A DNA stretch of 64,000 nt from NCBI RefSeq assembly GCF_024171885.1, contig NZ_JAMTCP010000013.1:1-64000 (forward strand), given 5' to 3'. Positions within the stretch are counted from its first letter, which is position 1; each line of letters begins with the position of its first letter. This stretch comes from Streptoalloteichus tenebrarius (GTDB taxonomy: Bacteria > Actinomycetota > Actinomycetes > Mycobacteriales > Pseudonocardiaceae). Shown piece after piece: positions 50,333-58,685 of this stretch. The translations under genes were made by a program, and so were the position numbers. A model generated the notes under the pieces. That model was given only the letters and a program-made list of their open reading frames with translations, ran no database searches and was not told the DNA's origin.

Positions 50333-50767
50333 TCAGTTGGAGTGGCCCAGGCACGCCTTGCGCAGGCGGTTGGCCTGGTCGAATTTCACCTTGTTCCATT
50401 CGCCGTAGTCCTTGGGCTGGACCCGCCCCTCGGACACGTCGGTGTAGGCCTGCGCCATCTCGCGCAACGCCTGCTGGAGTTGCGGGTCGCTCGCCTTCCC
50501 GGCCAGCTCGCCCAGCTCCCGCGCGGAGTCGCCGGCCTCCCGCGCCGAGCGCTCCGGGCTGCTCTGGACCGGGCTGAAGTTGGACGCCACCAGGGCCTGC
50601 GCGCAGATCTTCACCTTGTTCCCGGCCTCGCTGGCCTTGGTCAGCGACGGCGGGGTGACGGCGCCGGAGCCCGCGCCCTGGTCGTCGAGCGCCTTGCAGC
50701 CGCCGACGCCGAGCGCCAGCGGAACGCCCAGCAGCACCGCGGCCAGGCCCAGGGAAACGCGCCTCAT
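50333..50767 (-). CDS. Small lipoprotein of unknown function
   Basis: 144 residues. Signal peptide MRRVSLGLAAVLLGVPLALG followed by the lipobox VGGC, so acylated and anchored outside the membrane. The mature part is helical and polar: EAGNKVKICAQALVASNFSP, ARELGELAGKASDPQLQQAL, VQPKDYGEWNKVKFDQANRL, ending RKACLGHSN; two cysteines could form a disulfide. GGGGGAGGAC precedes ATG 50765-50767. The gene is divergent from the two-component system, and the operator CTAGTTC-N4-GAACTAG lies in the shared upstream region. It could be the sensor partner, or an immunity or target protein for the lipopeptide, but that is inference. Confidence 0.82.
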   Translation of the reverse strand: MRRVSLGLAAVLLGVPLALGVGGCKALDDQGAGSGAVTPPSLTKASEAGNKVKICAQALVASNFSPVQSSPERSAREAGDSARELGELAGKASDPQLQQALREMAQAYTDVSEGRVQPKDYGEWNKVKFDQANRLRKACLGHSN

Positions 50768-51153
50768 GTCCTCCCCCTCGTGACGGCGCCGGATTTCGGC
50801 GACGCACCGCGACGCACACCTCGCCGCGACAACGGCGACATCAGCACGGTAGGCCGGCGACGAACGGGAACACATCTGGCCGTGGCACGTGCGGAACTAG
50901 TTCCCGCGAACTAGCCGGGGCCGCCGGCGTGCCCGAGGAAACGGTGGTGGTGGCCCGTTCGGGAAGAAGATCGATAGGATTTCTGGCCAGAGGTCGGCTT
51001 CGGGGTGAAAGATGTTTTTCTTCCCCCTCGGCCGCGACGTGTTGCGGTGTCCCGCGACGGCGGGGCGGCCCGGGTGGGGTGCCGTGGGCGGGGTGCCTCC
51101 CGCGCCGCGGCGATCGTGTCGGGGAGGGGACGTGTCGTTGGGGTGGGACGGGG
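50768..51153. other. Divergent promoter region of lipoprotein and two-component genes
   Basis: Contains the operator at 50897-50914 and AT-richer stretches near 50950-51030 (AGAAGATCGATAGGATTTCTG, AAAGATGTTTTTCTTCCCC). The frame of the kinase is open here from 50929, but the coding-like signal begins later. No separate gene is supportable. Confidence 0.5.
50897..50914. promoter_or_regulatory. Operator-like inverted repeat CTAGTTC-CCGC-GAACTAG (copy 2)
   Basis: Same 7-bp arms and 4-bp spacer as at 27969-27986. The left arm is part of a longer palindrome GGAACTAGTTCC (50893-50904). It lies about 130 bp upstream of the lipoprotein start and about 240 bp upstream of the sensor kinase start. Confidence 0.72.
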
Positions 51154-52443
51154 ATGGTCGTGACCGGTGACCTGACCGGGCCGCCGGCGCAGCCGGTCAC
51201 CGGCGACCCCCTCACCCGGCGCGGCCGGGCGTGGATGTCGTGGTTCACCGAGCTGGACCCGTTGCGGCGCACCATGGACGTGTTCGTGGTCGGCCCGGTC
51301 CCGCTCGCCGCGCTGTGGGCGCTCACGGCGGCGTGGAACCAGCTCAGCGCGGGCCGGATCGCCCTGGGCATGACGGCGGCGCTGGTCCAGACGATCGCCC
51401 TGTGCGGCTACCGGCGCTGGCCGGCCACGGTCATGGTGGTCACGGCGGTCGCGCAGATCGTGTCCGACCTGCTGGTCGCGCAGGGGTTCCTGCTGCTGGG
51501 CACGCTCATGGCGACCTACGGCGTCGCCGCGTGGGGCGGGCTGGCGCAACGCGTCATCGGGTTCGCCACCGCGTTGGCCGTGCTCGGCACCAGGGTCGTG
51601 GAGACGGCGGTCGTGTCCCCCGCCGGCGGGCCGGGCCTGTTGGACCGGTGGTGGTTCGTCGAACTGGTCTTCTTCTCCCTGGCCTTCTTCGGATTCGGGC
51701 TGACCGGACGGGTCGAGGCGGTGCAACGCAACAAGATCTCCGAACTGCACGCGCGTTCCACGAAGCTGGAACGTGAGCGGGCGCTGGCCGAGCAACGGGC
51801 CGCCGAGCGGGAACGCGCCTTACTCGCGAGGGAACTGCACGACATCCTCAACCACTCGGTCACCGCGATGGTGCTCGACGCGCAGGCGGGGGCCGAGACC
51901 GGCGACTGCGAGGCCGCGCGGGCGACGCTGCACCGGGTGGCCAACACCGGGCGCAACGCCCTGGTCGAGCTGCGGCGGCTGCTCGGCGTGCTGCGGGCCA
52001 GCCCCGACGGCCAGCGGCCCAGCCACAACCCCGTCGCCCCTCCGCCGACCCTGGACCAGATCGACCAGCTCGTGGAGAGCCTGCCCGAGGGCGGTCCCCG
52101 GGTCACCGTGGAACGGCACGGCACCGTGCGCCCGCTGGACACCAGCGTCGAGTTCGCCGGCTACCGCGTCGTGCAGGAGTCGCTGACGAACGTGGTCAAG
52201 CACGCCGGCCCCGTGGACGTGGTGGTGCGGCTGACCTACCTGCCGGACGCGTTGGAGATCGTCGTGCGCAACAGCCGGCCGCCGGAGAACGGCCGGCGGC
52301 GCCCGCGCGGCGCCGGCATGGGCACGGGGCTGATCGGGATGCAGGAGCGGGTCGGGTTGCTCGGCGGCGCGCTCAACGCCGGCCCCGCCGAGGACGGGGG
52401 TTTCACGGTGTACGCCACCATGCCGTCGGGGAGGATCGAATGA
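51154..52443 (+). CDS. Two-component sensor histidine kinase (NarX/DesK type)
   Basis: 429 residues. About four to five N-terminal membrane helices (VFVVGPVPLAALWALTAAW, IALGMTAALVQTIALCGY, ATVMVVTAVAQIVSDLLVAQ, then GFLLLGTLMATYGVAAW and a later helix) are followed by a charged coiled segment (STKLERERALAEQRAAERER). The HisKA_3 dimerisation domain has the phospho-His in LARELHDILNHSVTAMVLDA, and the HATPase has EFAGYRVVQESLTNVVKHAG and GMGTGLIGMQERVGLLGG. No large extracellular sensor, so it probably detects a membrane or lipid signal. ATG 51154 is preferred; MSWF at 51235 is an alternative. Stop and response-regulator start overlap (ATGA). Confidence 0.88.
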   Translation: MVVTGDLTGPPAQPVTGDPLTRRGRAWMSWFTELDPLRRTMDVFVVGPVPLAALWALTAAWNQLSAGRIALGMTAALVQTIALCGYRRWPATVMVVTAVAQIVSDLLVAQGFLLLGTLMATYGVAAWGGLAQRVIGFATALAVLGTRVVETAVVSPAGGPGLLDRWWFVELVFFSLAFFGFGLTGRVEAVQRNKISELHARSTKLERERALAEQRAAERERALLARELHDILNHSVTAMVLDAQAGAETGDCEAARATLHRVANTGRNALVELRRLLGVLRASPDGQRPSHNPVAPPPTLDQIDQLVESLPEGGPRVTVERHGTVRPLDTSVEFAGYRVVQESLTNVVKHAGPVDVVVRLTYLPDALEIVVRNSRPPENGRRRPRGAGMGTGLIGMQERVGLLGGALNAGPAEDGGFTVYATMPSGRIE

Positions 52444-53105
52444 CCATCAGGGTGGTCGTGTGTGACGACGAGGAGCTGCTCCGTGAGGCGTTGAGCCGGC
52501 TGGTGTCGGTCGCGCCGGACCTGGAGGTGGTCGCGACCGCCGCCGACGGGCAGCAGGCCATCGACGCCGTGGCCCGGTACGCCCCCGACGTGGTGTTGAT
52601 GGACATCCGGATGCCCGTGCTCGACGGCATCGACGCCACCCGGCGCATCGTGCAGAACCGACGGGGCGAGCACGTGCCGCGCGTGCTCATGCTCACCACC
52701 TACGACCTGGACAGCTACGTCTACGCGGCGTTGCAGGCCGGCGCGAGCGGCTTCCTGCTCAAGGACGCGCCCAGCGAGCGGCTCAGGGACGGCATCCGGA
52801 TCGTGGCCTCCGGCCACTCGATCCTCGCCCCCGAGGCCACCACCCGGATGATCGAGGCGCTCCAGCCGTCGATGCCCAGCGAGGACGACAAGGCGGTCGT
52901 GGCCGCCATCCAGTCGCTCACCGAACGCGAGCGCGAGGTGTTCGAGCTGCTCGCCGAGGGGATGGGCAACCAGGAGATCGCCGACCGCCTGCGGATCAGC
53001 CGGTACACGGTGAAGGTGCACGTCTCCAACGTGCTGAGCAAGCTCGGCCTGCCCGACCGGGTGCACGCCGTGCTGGCCTGGTCGCGCCTGCGGGGCCGCA
53101 TCTGA
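52440..53105 (+). CDS. NarL/FixJ-family response regulator
   Basis: 221 residues. Complete receiver: acidic pair in TIRVVVCDDEELLREALSRL, phospho-acceptor Asp in PDVVLMDIRMPVLDGIDATR, Thr and Lys in LMLTTYDLDSYVYAALQAGA and SGFLLKDAPSERL. C-terminal LuxR HTH: SLTEREREVFELLAEGMGNQ then LRISRYTVKVHVSNVLSKLG. Translationally coupled to the kinase, it should be phosphorylated by it. The duplicated 7-4-7 inverted repeat in this window is the best candidate binding site, which would link this system to both its own locus and the second lanKC region. Confidence 0.93.
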   Translation: MTIRVVVCDDEELLREALSRLVSVAPDLEVVATAADGQQAIDAVARYAPDVVLMDIRMPVLDGIDATRRIVQNRRGEHVPRVLMLTTYDLDSYVYAALQAGASGFLLKDAPSERLRDGIRIVASGHSILAPEATTRMIEALQPSMPSEDDKAVVAAIQSLTEREREVFELLAEGMGNQEIADRLRISRYTVKVHVSNVLSKLGLPDRVHAVLAWSRLRGRI

Positions 53106-53211
53106 CCGGTCCGCCCCGTCCGCCGCTCTCCCGCCGCTCTTCTGACAGGGTTTCCGGCCGTCTCCTGCCCGATCTCCCGCCGCGAGGCGCGTCGGGGCGG
53201 CGGAGGAGGCG

Positions 53212-53856
53212 TCAGGGGCGCTCCGGATAGGCGTGTTCGCCGTAGAGGCGGACGAAGTGCGCGAGAGTGACGAGGCCGCGCTCCCGCAGACCGTGCCGGG
53301 TCCGCACGAACAGCGTCACCCGCTCGTACCCGCCGGGGCCGATCGGTTGGACGAGCCGGCCACCGACCCGGAGCTGCGCCACCAACGGCGCCGGAACCTC
53401 GGGGAAGGCCGCCGAGACCACCACCGCGTCGTAGGGCGCCCAGTCCGGCGCGCCCCGGGTGCCGTCGCCCACGACCACCAGGACGTTGGCGACGCCCCGC
53501 GCGGCGAGGTTGCGGCGCGCGGCCTCAGCGAGGTCCGGCCAGCGTTCGACACTCACCACGTGGGCGGCCAGCCTGGCCAGGACCGCGGTCTGGAAGCCGT
53601 AACCGGTGCCGATCTCCAGCACGCGGTGGTCCGCGCGCGGCGCGAGCTGGGAGACCATCCTCGCCACCAGCGAGGGCTGCGTGGTGACCTGCCCGTGCGG
53701 AATCGGCACAGGCTCGTCGACGTACGCGCTGTGTCGGTGCTCCGGAGGCACGAATGCGGCTCGCGGCGTCGCACGCAACGCGCCGAGCACACGTTCGTCC
53801 GTGACGCCGACGGCCCGCGCGGCGTCGACGAGATCATCTGGTGAGCGGCTCGCCAT
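53212..53856 (-). CDS. Protein-L-isoaspartate O-methyltransferase-like (PIMT)
   Basis: 214 residues. SAM-binding motif I HRVLEIGTGYGFQTAVLARL, acidic motif VVSVERWPDLAEAARRN, VLVVVGDGTRGAPDWAPYDA, and the PIMT-specific PHGQVTTQPSLVARMVSQL and GRLVQPIGPGGYERVTLFVR. PIMTs methylate isoaspartyl residues in damaged proteins, and some RiPP relatives modify Asp in peptides. Neither precursor here is a class I lanthipeptide, and the gene is 3 kb outside the cluster, so a housekeeping role is likelier. ATG 53854-53856 has GGGAGCGGGCC upstream; the longer frame to 53973 is not preferred. Confidence 0.85.
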   Translation of the reverse strand: MASRSPDDLVDAARAVGVTDERVLGALRATPRAAFVPPEHRHSAYVDEPVPIPHGQVTTQPSLVARMVSQLAPRADHRVLEIGTGYGFQTAVLARLAAHVVSVERWPDLAEAARRNLAARGVANVLVVVGDGTRGAPDWAPYDAVVVSAAFPEVPAPLVAQLRVGGRLVQPIGPGGYERVTLFVRTRHGLRERGLVTLAHFVRLYGEHAYPERP

Positions 53857-54615
53857 GGCCCGCTCCCGCCGGACGGGTTCCCCGGCGCGGAAACGCCCTG
53901 GGAACGAACGAACCCCAGCATAGGCCGCGCCTTCGCCCGCTCCGACCGTGCGAGGAGCGCCGCCCTCAGGCATGAGGCACCGGCTTCCGGTGTAGCGAGC
54001 CAGGAACGCCTCGCCCGGACCGTCGCGTTCCTTCGCGCCGATGCCGTCCCCGCCCCAGTGTCACGCCCGCCCTGACGCCCTCCCCGCCCTGATGTCCCTT
54101 TCCGTCCCGATGTCTTCCCTCGCAACGTCCTCTTCGTCTTCTTCTGTCCCAACGTCTTCCTCTGTCTCAACACCTCCTTCTCTCCCAACGTCTTCCTCTC
54201 CCAACCTCTTCTTCCCTCCCAACGTCTTCCTCTCCCGGGCGTCTTCTTCGTCCTGATCTCCTCTTCGCCCCGATGTCCTCTTCGTCCCGACGCCTTCTCC
54301 TCCCGGTGCCCCGGATACGGGGGTGACGTGCGTCTCGGGACGGTGACAGAATTTGTCGTTCCCGGGGGAGGCTCCCGACGGAGAACGCGACGCCGTCCTG
54401 CGACAACGCGGCCACGCGTGTCCGGTTGGCGTGGTTGTCGGGCGCGTTGTCCCGGTTGGCGACTTCGCGCCGAAAGCGCGGTATCGAGACCCGTGATAGT
54501 AGTGATCACGCTCCGGAGCCTTCCGTGCGCCCCGCGTCGCCGACACGATGGTGGCAGCCGCCGGGAAAAAGGGCGGAGCAGGAATTCCCCCGACAGCGAG
54601 AAAAGGAATGCCGTC
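53857..54615. other. Gene-free interval with pyrimidine-rich repeats and cupin promoter
   Basis: From about 54060 to 54310 it is almost pure pyrimidine on the plus strand, built of degenerate 16-18 nt units (next entry). Between 54310 and 54615 is the probable promoter of the cupin gene, with AT-richer CGTGATAGTAGTGATCACG (about 54495-54513). No coding sequence is supportable. Confidence 0.5.
54060..54310. repeat. Degenerate polypyrimidine minisatellite, 16-18 nt units
   Basis: CCCAACGTCTTCCTCT occurs three times exactly, interspersed with variants such as CCCGATGTCCTCTTCG and CCCAACCTCTTCTTCC. About 13 units in all. Strand asymmetry is extreme (C/T on plus, G/A on minus). Confidence 0.8.
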
Positions 54616-55272
54616 ATGGTGGAGATGAACCGCAGGAAACTGTTGGGAACGGCGGCCGGCGCCGCGGGGGCCGCCGCCCTCGCCGGGGCGGCGCTCACCC
54701 CGGCCGCCCAGGCCGCCGAGAGGCTCCAGGCCCCCTCGGCCCCCAAGCCCGGCCCGCACCCGTACGTGTTCCCGCTGGAGAAGGCGAAGCCCACCACGTT
54801 CCCCGGCGGCGACCTGCGCGGCGCGCACGAGGAGGACTTCCCGATCCTCAAGGGGCAGAACGCCTCGGTCTACATGATCCACCTCGACGTGAACGGCGTG
54901 CGCGAGCCGCACTGGCACCCCACCGCGTGGGAACTGACCTACATCATGTCGGGGAAGGTGCGCTGGACGATTCTCGGGACGCACCCGACCGGAAAGTACG
55001 AGGCGGACACCTTCCAGGCGGAGGCCGGCGATCTGGTGTTCATTCCTCAGGGATTCTTCCACTACTTCGAGAACGCCAGCCAGACCGAGCGCCTCCAGGT
55101 CCTCGTCATGTTCAACACCAGCTCGATCGAGCCCAACGACGACATCGGCATCGTCGCCTCGCTCAACGCCATTCCCCGGGACGTGCTCGGCGCGGTGTTC
55201 GGGGTGCCCGCCTCGGCCTTCTCCTCGATCCCGGCGGAGGTCAAGCCGATCGTCATCGCGAAGAAGAAGTAA
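54616..55272 (+). CDS. TAT-exported cupin protein (oxalate decarboxylase-like single cupin)
   Basis: 218 residues. N-terminus MVEMNRRKLLGTAAGAAG is a twin-arginine signal (NRRKLLG) with a hydrophobic Ala-rich segment and an AQA-A cleavage site, so the protein is secreted folded. The cupin core has the first metal motif in REPHWHPTAWELTYIMSGKV (His, His, Glu), then GDLVFIPQGFFHYFEN (His), matching half of an oxalate decarboxylase-type bicupin. Metal is probably Mn(II), which fits the Mn/Fe NRAMP transporter 39 nt downstream. Substrate unknown. ATG 54616 preceded by AAAAGGA. Confidence 0.85.
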   Translation: MVEMNRRKLLGTAAGAAGAAALAGAALTPAAQAAERLQAPSAPKPGPHPYVFPLEKAKPTTFPGGDLRGAHEEDFPILKGQNASVYMIHLDVNGVREPHWHPTAWELTYIMSGKVRWTILGTHPTGKYEADTFQAEAGDLVFIPQGFFHYFENASQTERLQVLVMFNTSSIEPNDDIGIVASLNAIPRDVLGAVFGVPASAFSSIPAEVKPIVIAKKK

Positions 55273-55311
55273 CGCGCCAGCGTCGGGGCGCCGGTCGTGG
55301 AGGAGGGCTCG

Positions 55312-56586
55312 ATGTCGTCGGTCAGCAGCGTCGCCGTCCCACCGCCCGCCGGCGCCCCGCCCTCGCCGGGCCCGACCACCCGGCTGCGCCGGCTCCGGGC
55401 CGGCGCGGCCTCGCTCGGACCCGCGTTCGTGGCGGCCGTGGCCTACGTCGACCCCGGCAACGTCGCCACGAACGCCTCGGCCGGCGCCCGCTACGGCTAC
55501 CTGCTGGTGTGGGTGGTGGTCGTGGCCAACGCGATGGCCGGCCTCGTGCAGTACCTGTCGGCCAAGCTCGGCCTGGTGACCGGGCGGACCCTGCCCGAGC
55601 TGCTCGGCCAGCGGCTGGGCCGGGTCGCCCGCCTGGCGTACTGGGCGCAGGCCGAGCTGGTCGCCGCCGCCACCGACCTGGCTGAGGTGCTCGGCGGGGC
55701 GATCGCGTTGCACGTCCTGTTCGGACTGCCCCCGCTGGGCGGCGCGCTCGTCGTCGGCGCGGTGTCCACGGCCCTGCTACTGACCCAGGACCGGGGCGGG
55801 CAGCGGCGGTTCGAGCGCGTGGTGATCGGGCTGCTCGCCGTGGTCGCGGTGGGTTTCGTCGCCGGGCTGCTCGTCGCCCCGCCCTCGCCCTCGGCCACCG
55901 TGGCCGGGCTGCTGCCCCGGTTCGCCGACTCCGGCAGCGTGCTCCTGGCGACCGGGATCGTCGGCGCGACGGTCATGCCCCACGCGATCTACCTGCACAG
56001 CGCGTTGTCCCGCGACCGGTTCGGACACCCCTCCGGTCCCGAACGCCTCCGCCTGCTCGCCGCGACGCGCGTCGACGTGTCCGTCGCGATGACCCTCGCC
56101 GGGCTGGTCAACCTCGCGATCCTGCTGCTGGGCGCCAGCGCGTTGGCCGGGTCGTCGGCCGACTCCATCGAGGACGTGCACGCGGCGGTCGGCGGGACGC
56201 TGGGCGAGGTGGTGGCGGTGTTGTTCGCGGTGGGCCTGCTGGCCTCGGGCCTGGCGTCCACGTCGGTGGGCTGCTACGCCGGCTCGGTGGTGATGGCGGG
56301 ACTGCTGCACCGCAGGGTGCCGGTCCTGGTCCGGCGGGTGGTCACGGTCGTGCCCGCGCTGCTGCTGCTCGCCGCCGGCATGGACCCGGACCGCGCGCTG
56401 GTCGTCTCCCAGGTGGCGCTGTCCTTCGGCCTGCCGTTCGCCCTGGTGCCCCTGGTGCTGCTGACGGCGCGCCGCTCGGTCCTCGGCGAGCACGCCAACC
56501 GCCGCGCCACCACCGCCGCCGCGGTGGTCGTCACCGTGTGTGTGATCACGCTCAACGCCCTGTTGACCTACCTGACCTTCGGCTGA
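55312..56586 (+). CDS. NRAMP-family divalent metal transporter (MntH-like)
   Basis: 424 residues, about 11 membrane helices. The metal-binding helix 1 motif is VAAVAYVDPGNVATNASAGA (DPGN), and helix 6 has GIVGATVMPHAIYLHSALSR (MPH), the two signatures of NRAMP proton-coupled Mn2+/Fe2+ importers. Start ATG 55312 follows GGAGGAGGG. It directly follows the exported cupin, so the two may be co-transcribed, with the importer acquiring the metal the cupin uses. No Fur/MntR-like operator was recognised upstream. Confidence 0.9.
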   Translation: MSSVSSVAVPPPAGAPPSPGPTTRLRRLRAGAASLGPAFVAAVAYVDPGNVATNASAGARYGYLLVWVVVVANAMAGLVQYLSAKLGLVTGRTLPELLGQRLGRVARLAYWAQAELVAAATDLAEVLGGAIALHVLFGLPPLGGALVVGAVSTALLLTQDRGGQRRFERVVIGLLAVVAVGFVAGLLVAPPSPSATVAGLLPRFADSGSVLLATGIVGATVMPHAIYLHSALSRDRFGHPSGPERLRLLAATRVDVSVAMTLAGLVNLAILLLGASALAGSSADSIEDVHAAVGGTLGEVVAVLFAVGLLASGLASTSVGCYAGSVVMAGLLHRRVPVLVRRVVTVVPALLLLAAGMDPDRALVVSQVALSFGLPFALVPLVLLTARRSVLGEHANRRATTAAAVVVTVCVITLNALLTYLTFG

Positions 56587-56645
56587 ACGGTCCAACGGCG
56601 ATGCGCTGGGGTGACCGCCCGGTCTGGCCGGTGTATACCGACCCC

Positions 56646-57491
56646 GTGTTCGATCATGGTCTGCTCCGGTCGTTCCTCGCCGTGGCGGAGACGGGGAGCT
56701 TCACCAGGGCCGCCGGCCGGCTGGACCTCCGCCAGTCCACGGTGAGCCAGCACGTGCGTCGGCTGGAGACGGTGGTCGGCAGGGAACTGTTCGTCCGCGA
56801 CACCCACTCGGTGCGGTTGACCGGCGACGGCGAGGCCATGGTCGGCTTCGCCCGCAACATCCTGGAGGCCCAGGAACGGGCCGCCGCCTACTTCGCCGGA
56901 CCCGGCCTGCGCGGCAGGGTCCGGTTCGGCGTGTCCGAGGACCTGGTGGTGGGCCGGCTGCCGGAGATCCTCCGGGGGTTCCGCCTGCGCCACCCCCTGG
57001 TGGACCTGGAGCTCACCGTCGAGCTGAGCGACGTGCTCACCGGCCGGTTGCGCGCGGGCGACCTCGACCTCGTCTTCGCCAAGCGCCGGCCGGGGGAGGA
57101 CCACGGCTGGGTGGTCTGGCGCGAGGAGCTGGTGTGGGCGGGAGCCGAGGACCTCCGGCTGGACCCGGCGCAACCCGTGCCCCTGATCGTCTACCCTCCG
57201 CCGAGCCACACCCGGCAGCACGCGCTCGACGCCCTGGCCAGGGTGGGCCGCGAGTGGCGGATCGTCTGCACCAGCGGCAGCCTCAACGGCCTGCGCGCGG
57301 CGGCGCTGGGCCGGCTCGGCGTCGCGGTCTTCGCCAGGAGCCTGATCCCGGAGGGGCTGGTCGAGGTCGACCCGGAGAACGAGCTGCCGCATCCCGGCGA
57401 GGTGGACTTCGTGCTCGCCAGCCGCCGGACCACGATGCGGGAACCGGTCGCGGCGCTGGCCGAGATGATCCAGGCCGCCCGGCCCCACTGA
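56646..57491 (+). CDS. LysR-family transcriptional regulator
   Basis: 281 residues. N-terminal HTH: FDHGLLRSFLAVAETGSFTR then LRQSTVSQHVRRLETVVGRE; C-terminal periplasmic-binding-type effector domain (RVRFGVSEDLVVGRLPEILR, LRAGDLDLVFAKRRPGED, VCTSGSLNGLRAAALGRLGV). GTG 56646 is the likely start; TATACC lies only about 8 bp upstream (56633-56638) and there is no ribosome site, so the transcript is probably leaderless. Lies downstream of the NRAMP gene on the same strand; regulated genes unknown. Confidence 0.87.
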   Translation: MFDHGLLRSFLAVAETGSFTRAAGRLDLRQSTVSQHVRRLETVVGRELFVRDTHSVRLTGDGEAMVGFARNILEAQERAAAYFAGPGLRGRVRFGVSEDLVVGRLPEILRGFRLRHPLVDLELTVELSDVLTGRLRAGDLDLVFAKRRPGEDHGWVVWREELVWAGAEDLRLDPAQPVPLIVYPPPSHTRQHALDALARVGREWRIVCTSGSLNGLRAAALGRLGVAVFARSLIPEGLVEVDPENELPHPGEVDFVLASRRTTMREPVAALAEMIQAARPH

Positions 57492-57599
57492 CACCGGCTC
57501 ACCCTGGCGTCGGCTCCACCGCCCGCCTCTCCCCGCGCCGTGTGCTGTCCGCCTCCCGCCCGGGCTTCCTTGCCGCTCGTGGGCCGGATTCTTCTTCCC

Positions 57600-57870
57600 G
57601 GTACCAGCTCTTCCTCTTGGCACCGGATTTCCTCGCGGTGCCGTCTTTCCTTCGTCGTGCCGTCTTTCCTTGGCGGTGCCGGCTCTCTTTTGTGGTACCA
57701 GCTCTCCTTGGCGGTGCCGGCTCTCTTTTGTGGTACCAGCTCTCCTTGGCGGTGCCGGCTTTCCTTCATGGCACCGGCTCTCCTTCGTGGTGCCAACCTT
57801 CCTTCGTCGTGCCGACTTTCCTTCGTGGTGCCGGCCTTCTTTCGTCGCGCCAGCTTTCCTGCTGCGGGTT
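57600..57870. repeat. 19-nt minisatellite, about 14 copies
   Basis: Consensus GTGCCGGCTTTCCTTCGTG. A 38-nt double unit is duplicated exactly (57678-57715 and 57716-57753). Units keep length 19 while bases drift, indicating slippage or unequal exchange followed by mutation. Confidence 0.85.
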
Positions 57871-58104
57871 CTTCCGCCAGGCTTTTCGCCGTCATACCGG
57901 CACTTCTGCCGCCGCGCCCCGCCTTCTCCCACCACCCCCAGGACAGCCCCCACCCGCCCTGGGGGGCGACCCCGCGACCAGCCTATTCGCCCACCCCGAC
58001 GCCCCGCCACACACGAAGATCAACATGTGGATAACCACGAGGGCTGTGGATAACCTCGTGCGCCACCAGGTGATTTCTTCCTTCCATCGTGCGATCGCAG
58101 CGTG

Positions 58105-58440
58105 TCGTTGGCTCGAACCCGACGGCTGGCTCGAACACAACCTCGGACGCTCGGCTCGAACCCGACGGCTGGCTCGAACACAACCTCGGACGCTCGGCTC
58201 GAACCCGACGGCTCGAACATGGCTCGGCTTGAACCCGACGGCTCGAACATGGCTCGGCTCGAACCCGACGGCTTGAACCCGGCCTGGCTTGAACCTGGCC
58301 TGGCTTGAACCTGGCCTGGCTTGAACCCGGCCTGGCTTGAACCTGGCCCGGCTCGAACAAGACGGCTCGAACCCGATCCGGCTCGAACAAGACGGCTTGA
58401 ACACGAGCTGGGTTGAACGCGACCTGCTCGAACAGACGAC
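58105..58440. repeat. GGCTCGAAC-based minisatellite, 15-16 nt and 43 nt units
   Basis: A 43-nt unit (containing CTCGAACACAACCTCGGACG) is duplicated at the left. The middle has CTGGCTTGAACCTGGC repeated about five times, and the right part has GGCTCGAACAAGAC-type units. All share the core GGCT(C/T)GAAC. Confidence 0.85.
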
Positions 58441-58484
58441 CTCCACACAATCGCGCCCGTCCGGTCGCCGCCTCGACCGAGCAG

Positions 58485-58595
58485 CCGAAACAGCGGAGAC
58501 GGTCGAAACAGCGGAGACGGCCGAAACAGCCAAAACAGCCAAAACAGCCGAGGCAGCGGAGACAACAGAGACAGACAACAGAGACAGCGGATATG
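58485..58595. repeat. 9-nt minisatellite CGAAACAGC
   Basis: GAAACAGCGGAGACGG occurs twice, then CGAAACAGC / CAAAACAGC / CGAGGCAGC units follow in 9-nt steps, decaying into AGAGACAGA-type sequence before the GH4 gene. Confidence 0.8.
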
Positions 58596-58685
58596 ACCCA
58601 GACGTCTCGCCCCGTCTTCCTCGCGCCCGACAAGGAGATCACAAGAGGAGGCCCGGCCCGCCCTTCCCAAGACTTCCGAGTTTCG

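Larger units (their letters stand above)
57492..58685. other. 1.2-kb gene-free interval made mostly of minisatellites
   Basis: Three different degenerate tandem arrays fill this gap (about 57600-57870, 58105-58440 and 58485-58595; next entries). The DNA between them, about 57890-58090, includes AT-richer GAAGATCAACATGTGGATAACC and CTGTGGATAACCTCG (two GTGGATAAC boxes, DnaA-box-like, at about 58024 and 58045). No gene is supportable. Confidence 0.6.

Noticed and set aside
53212-53856. PIMT as a lanthipeptide-modifying methyltransferase
   Set aside because: Precursor-associated PIMT homologues belong to other lanthipeptide types and lie within the cluster; this one is separated by regulators and terminators and has ordinary repair-enzyme motifs.
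58105-58440. CRISPR-like array
   Set aside because: Repeat units are short, contiguous and drifting, without unique spacers of constant length and without cas genes nearby.
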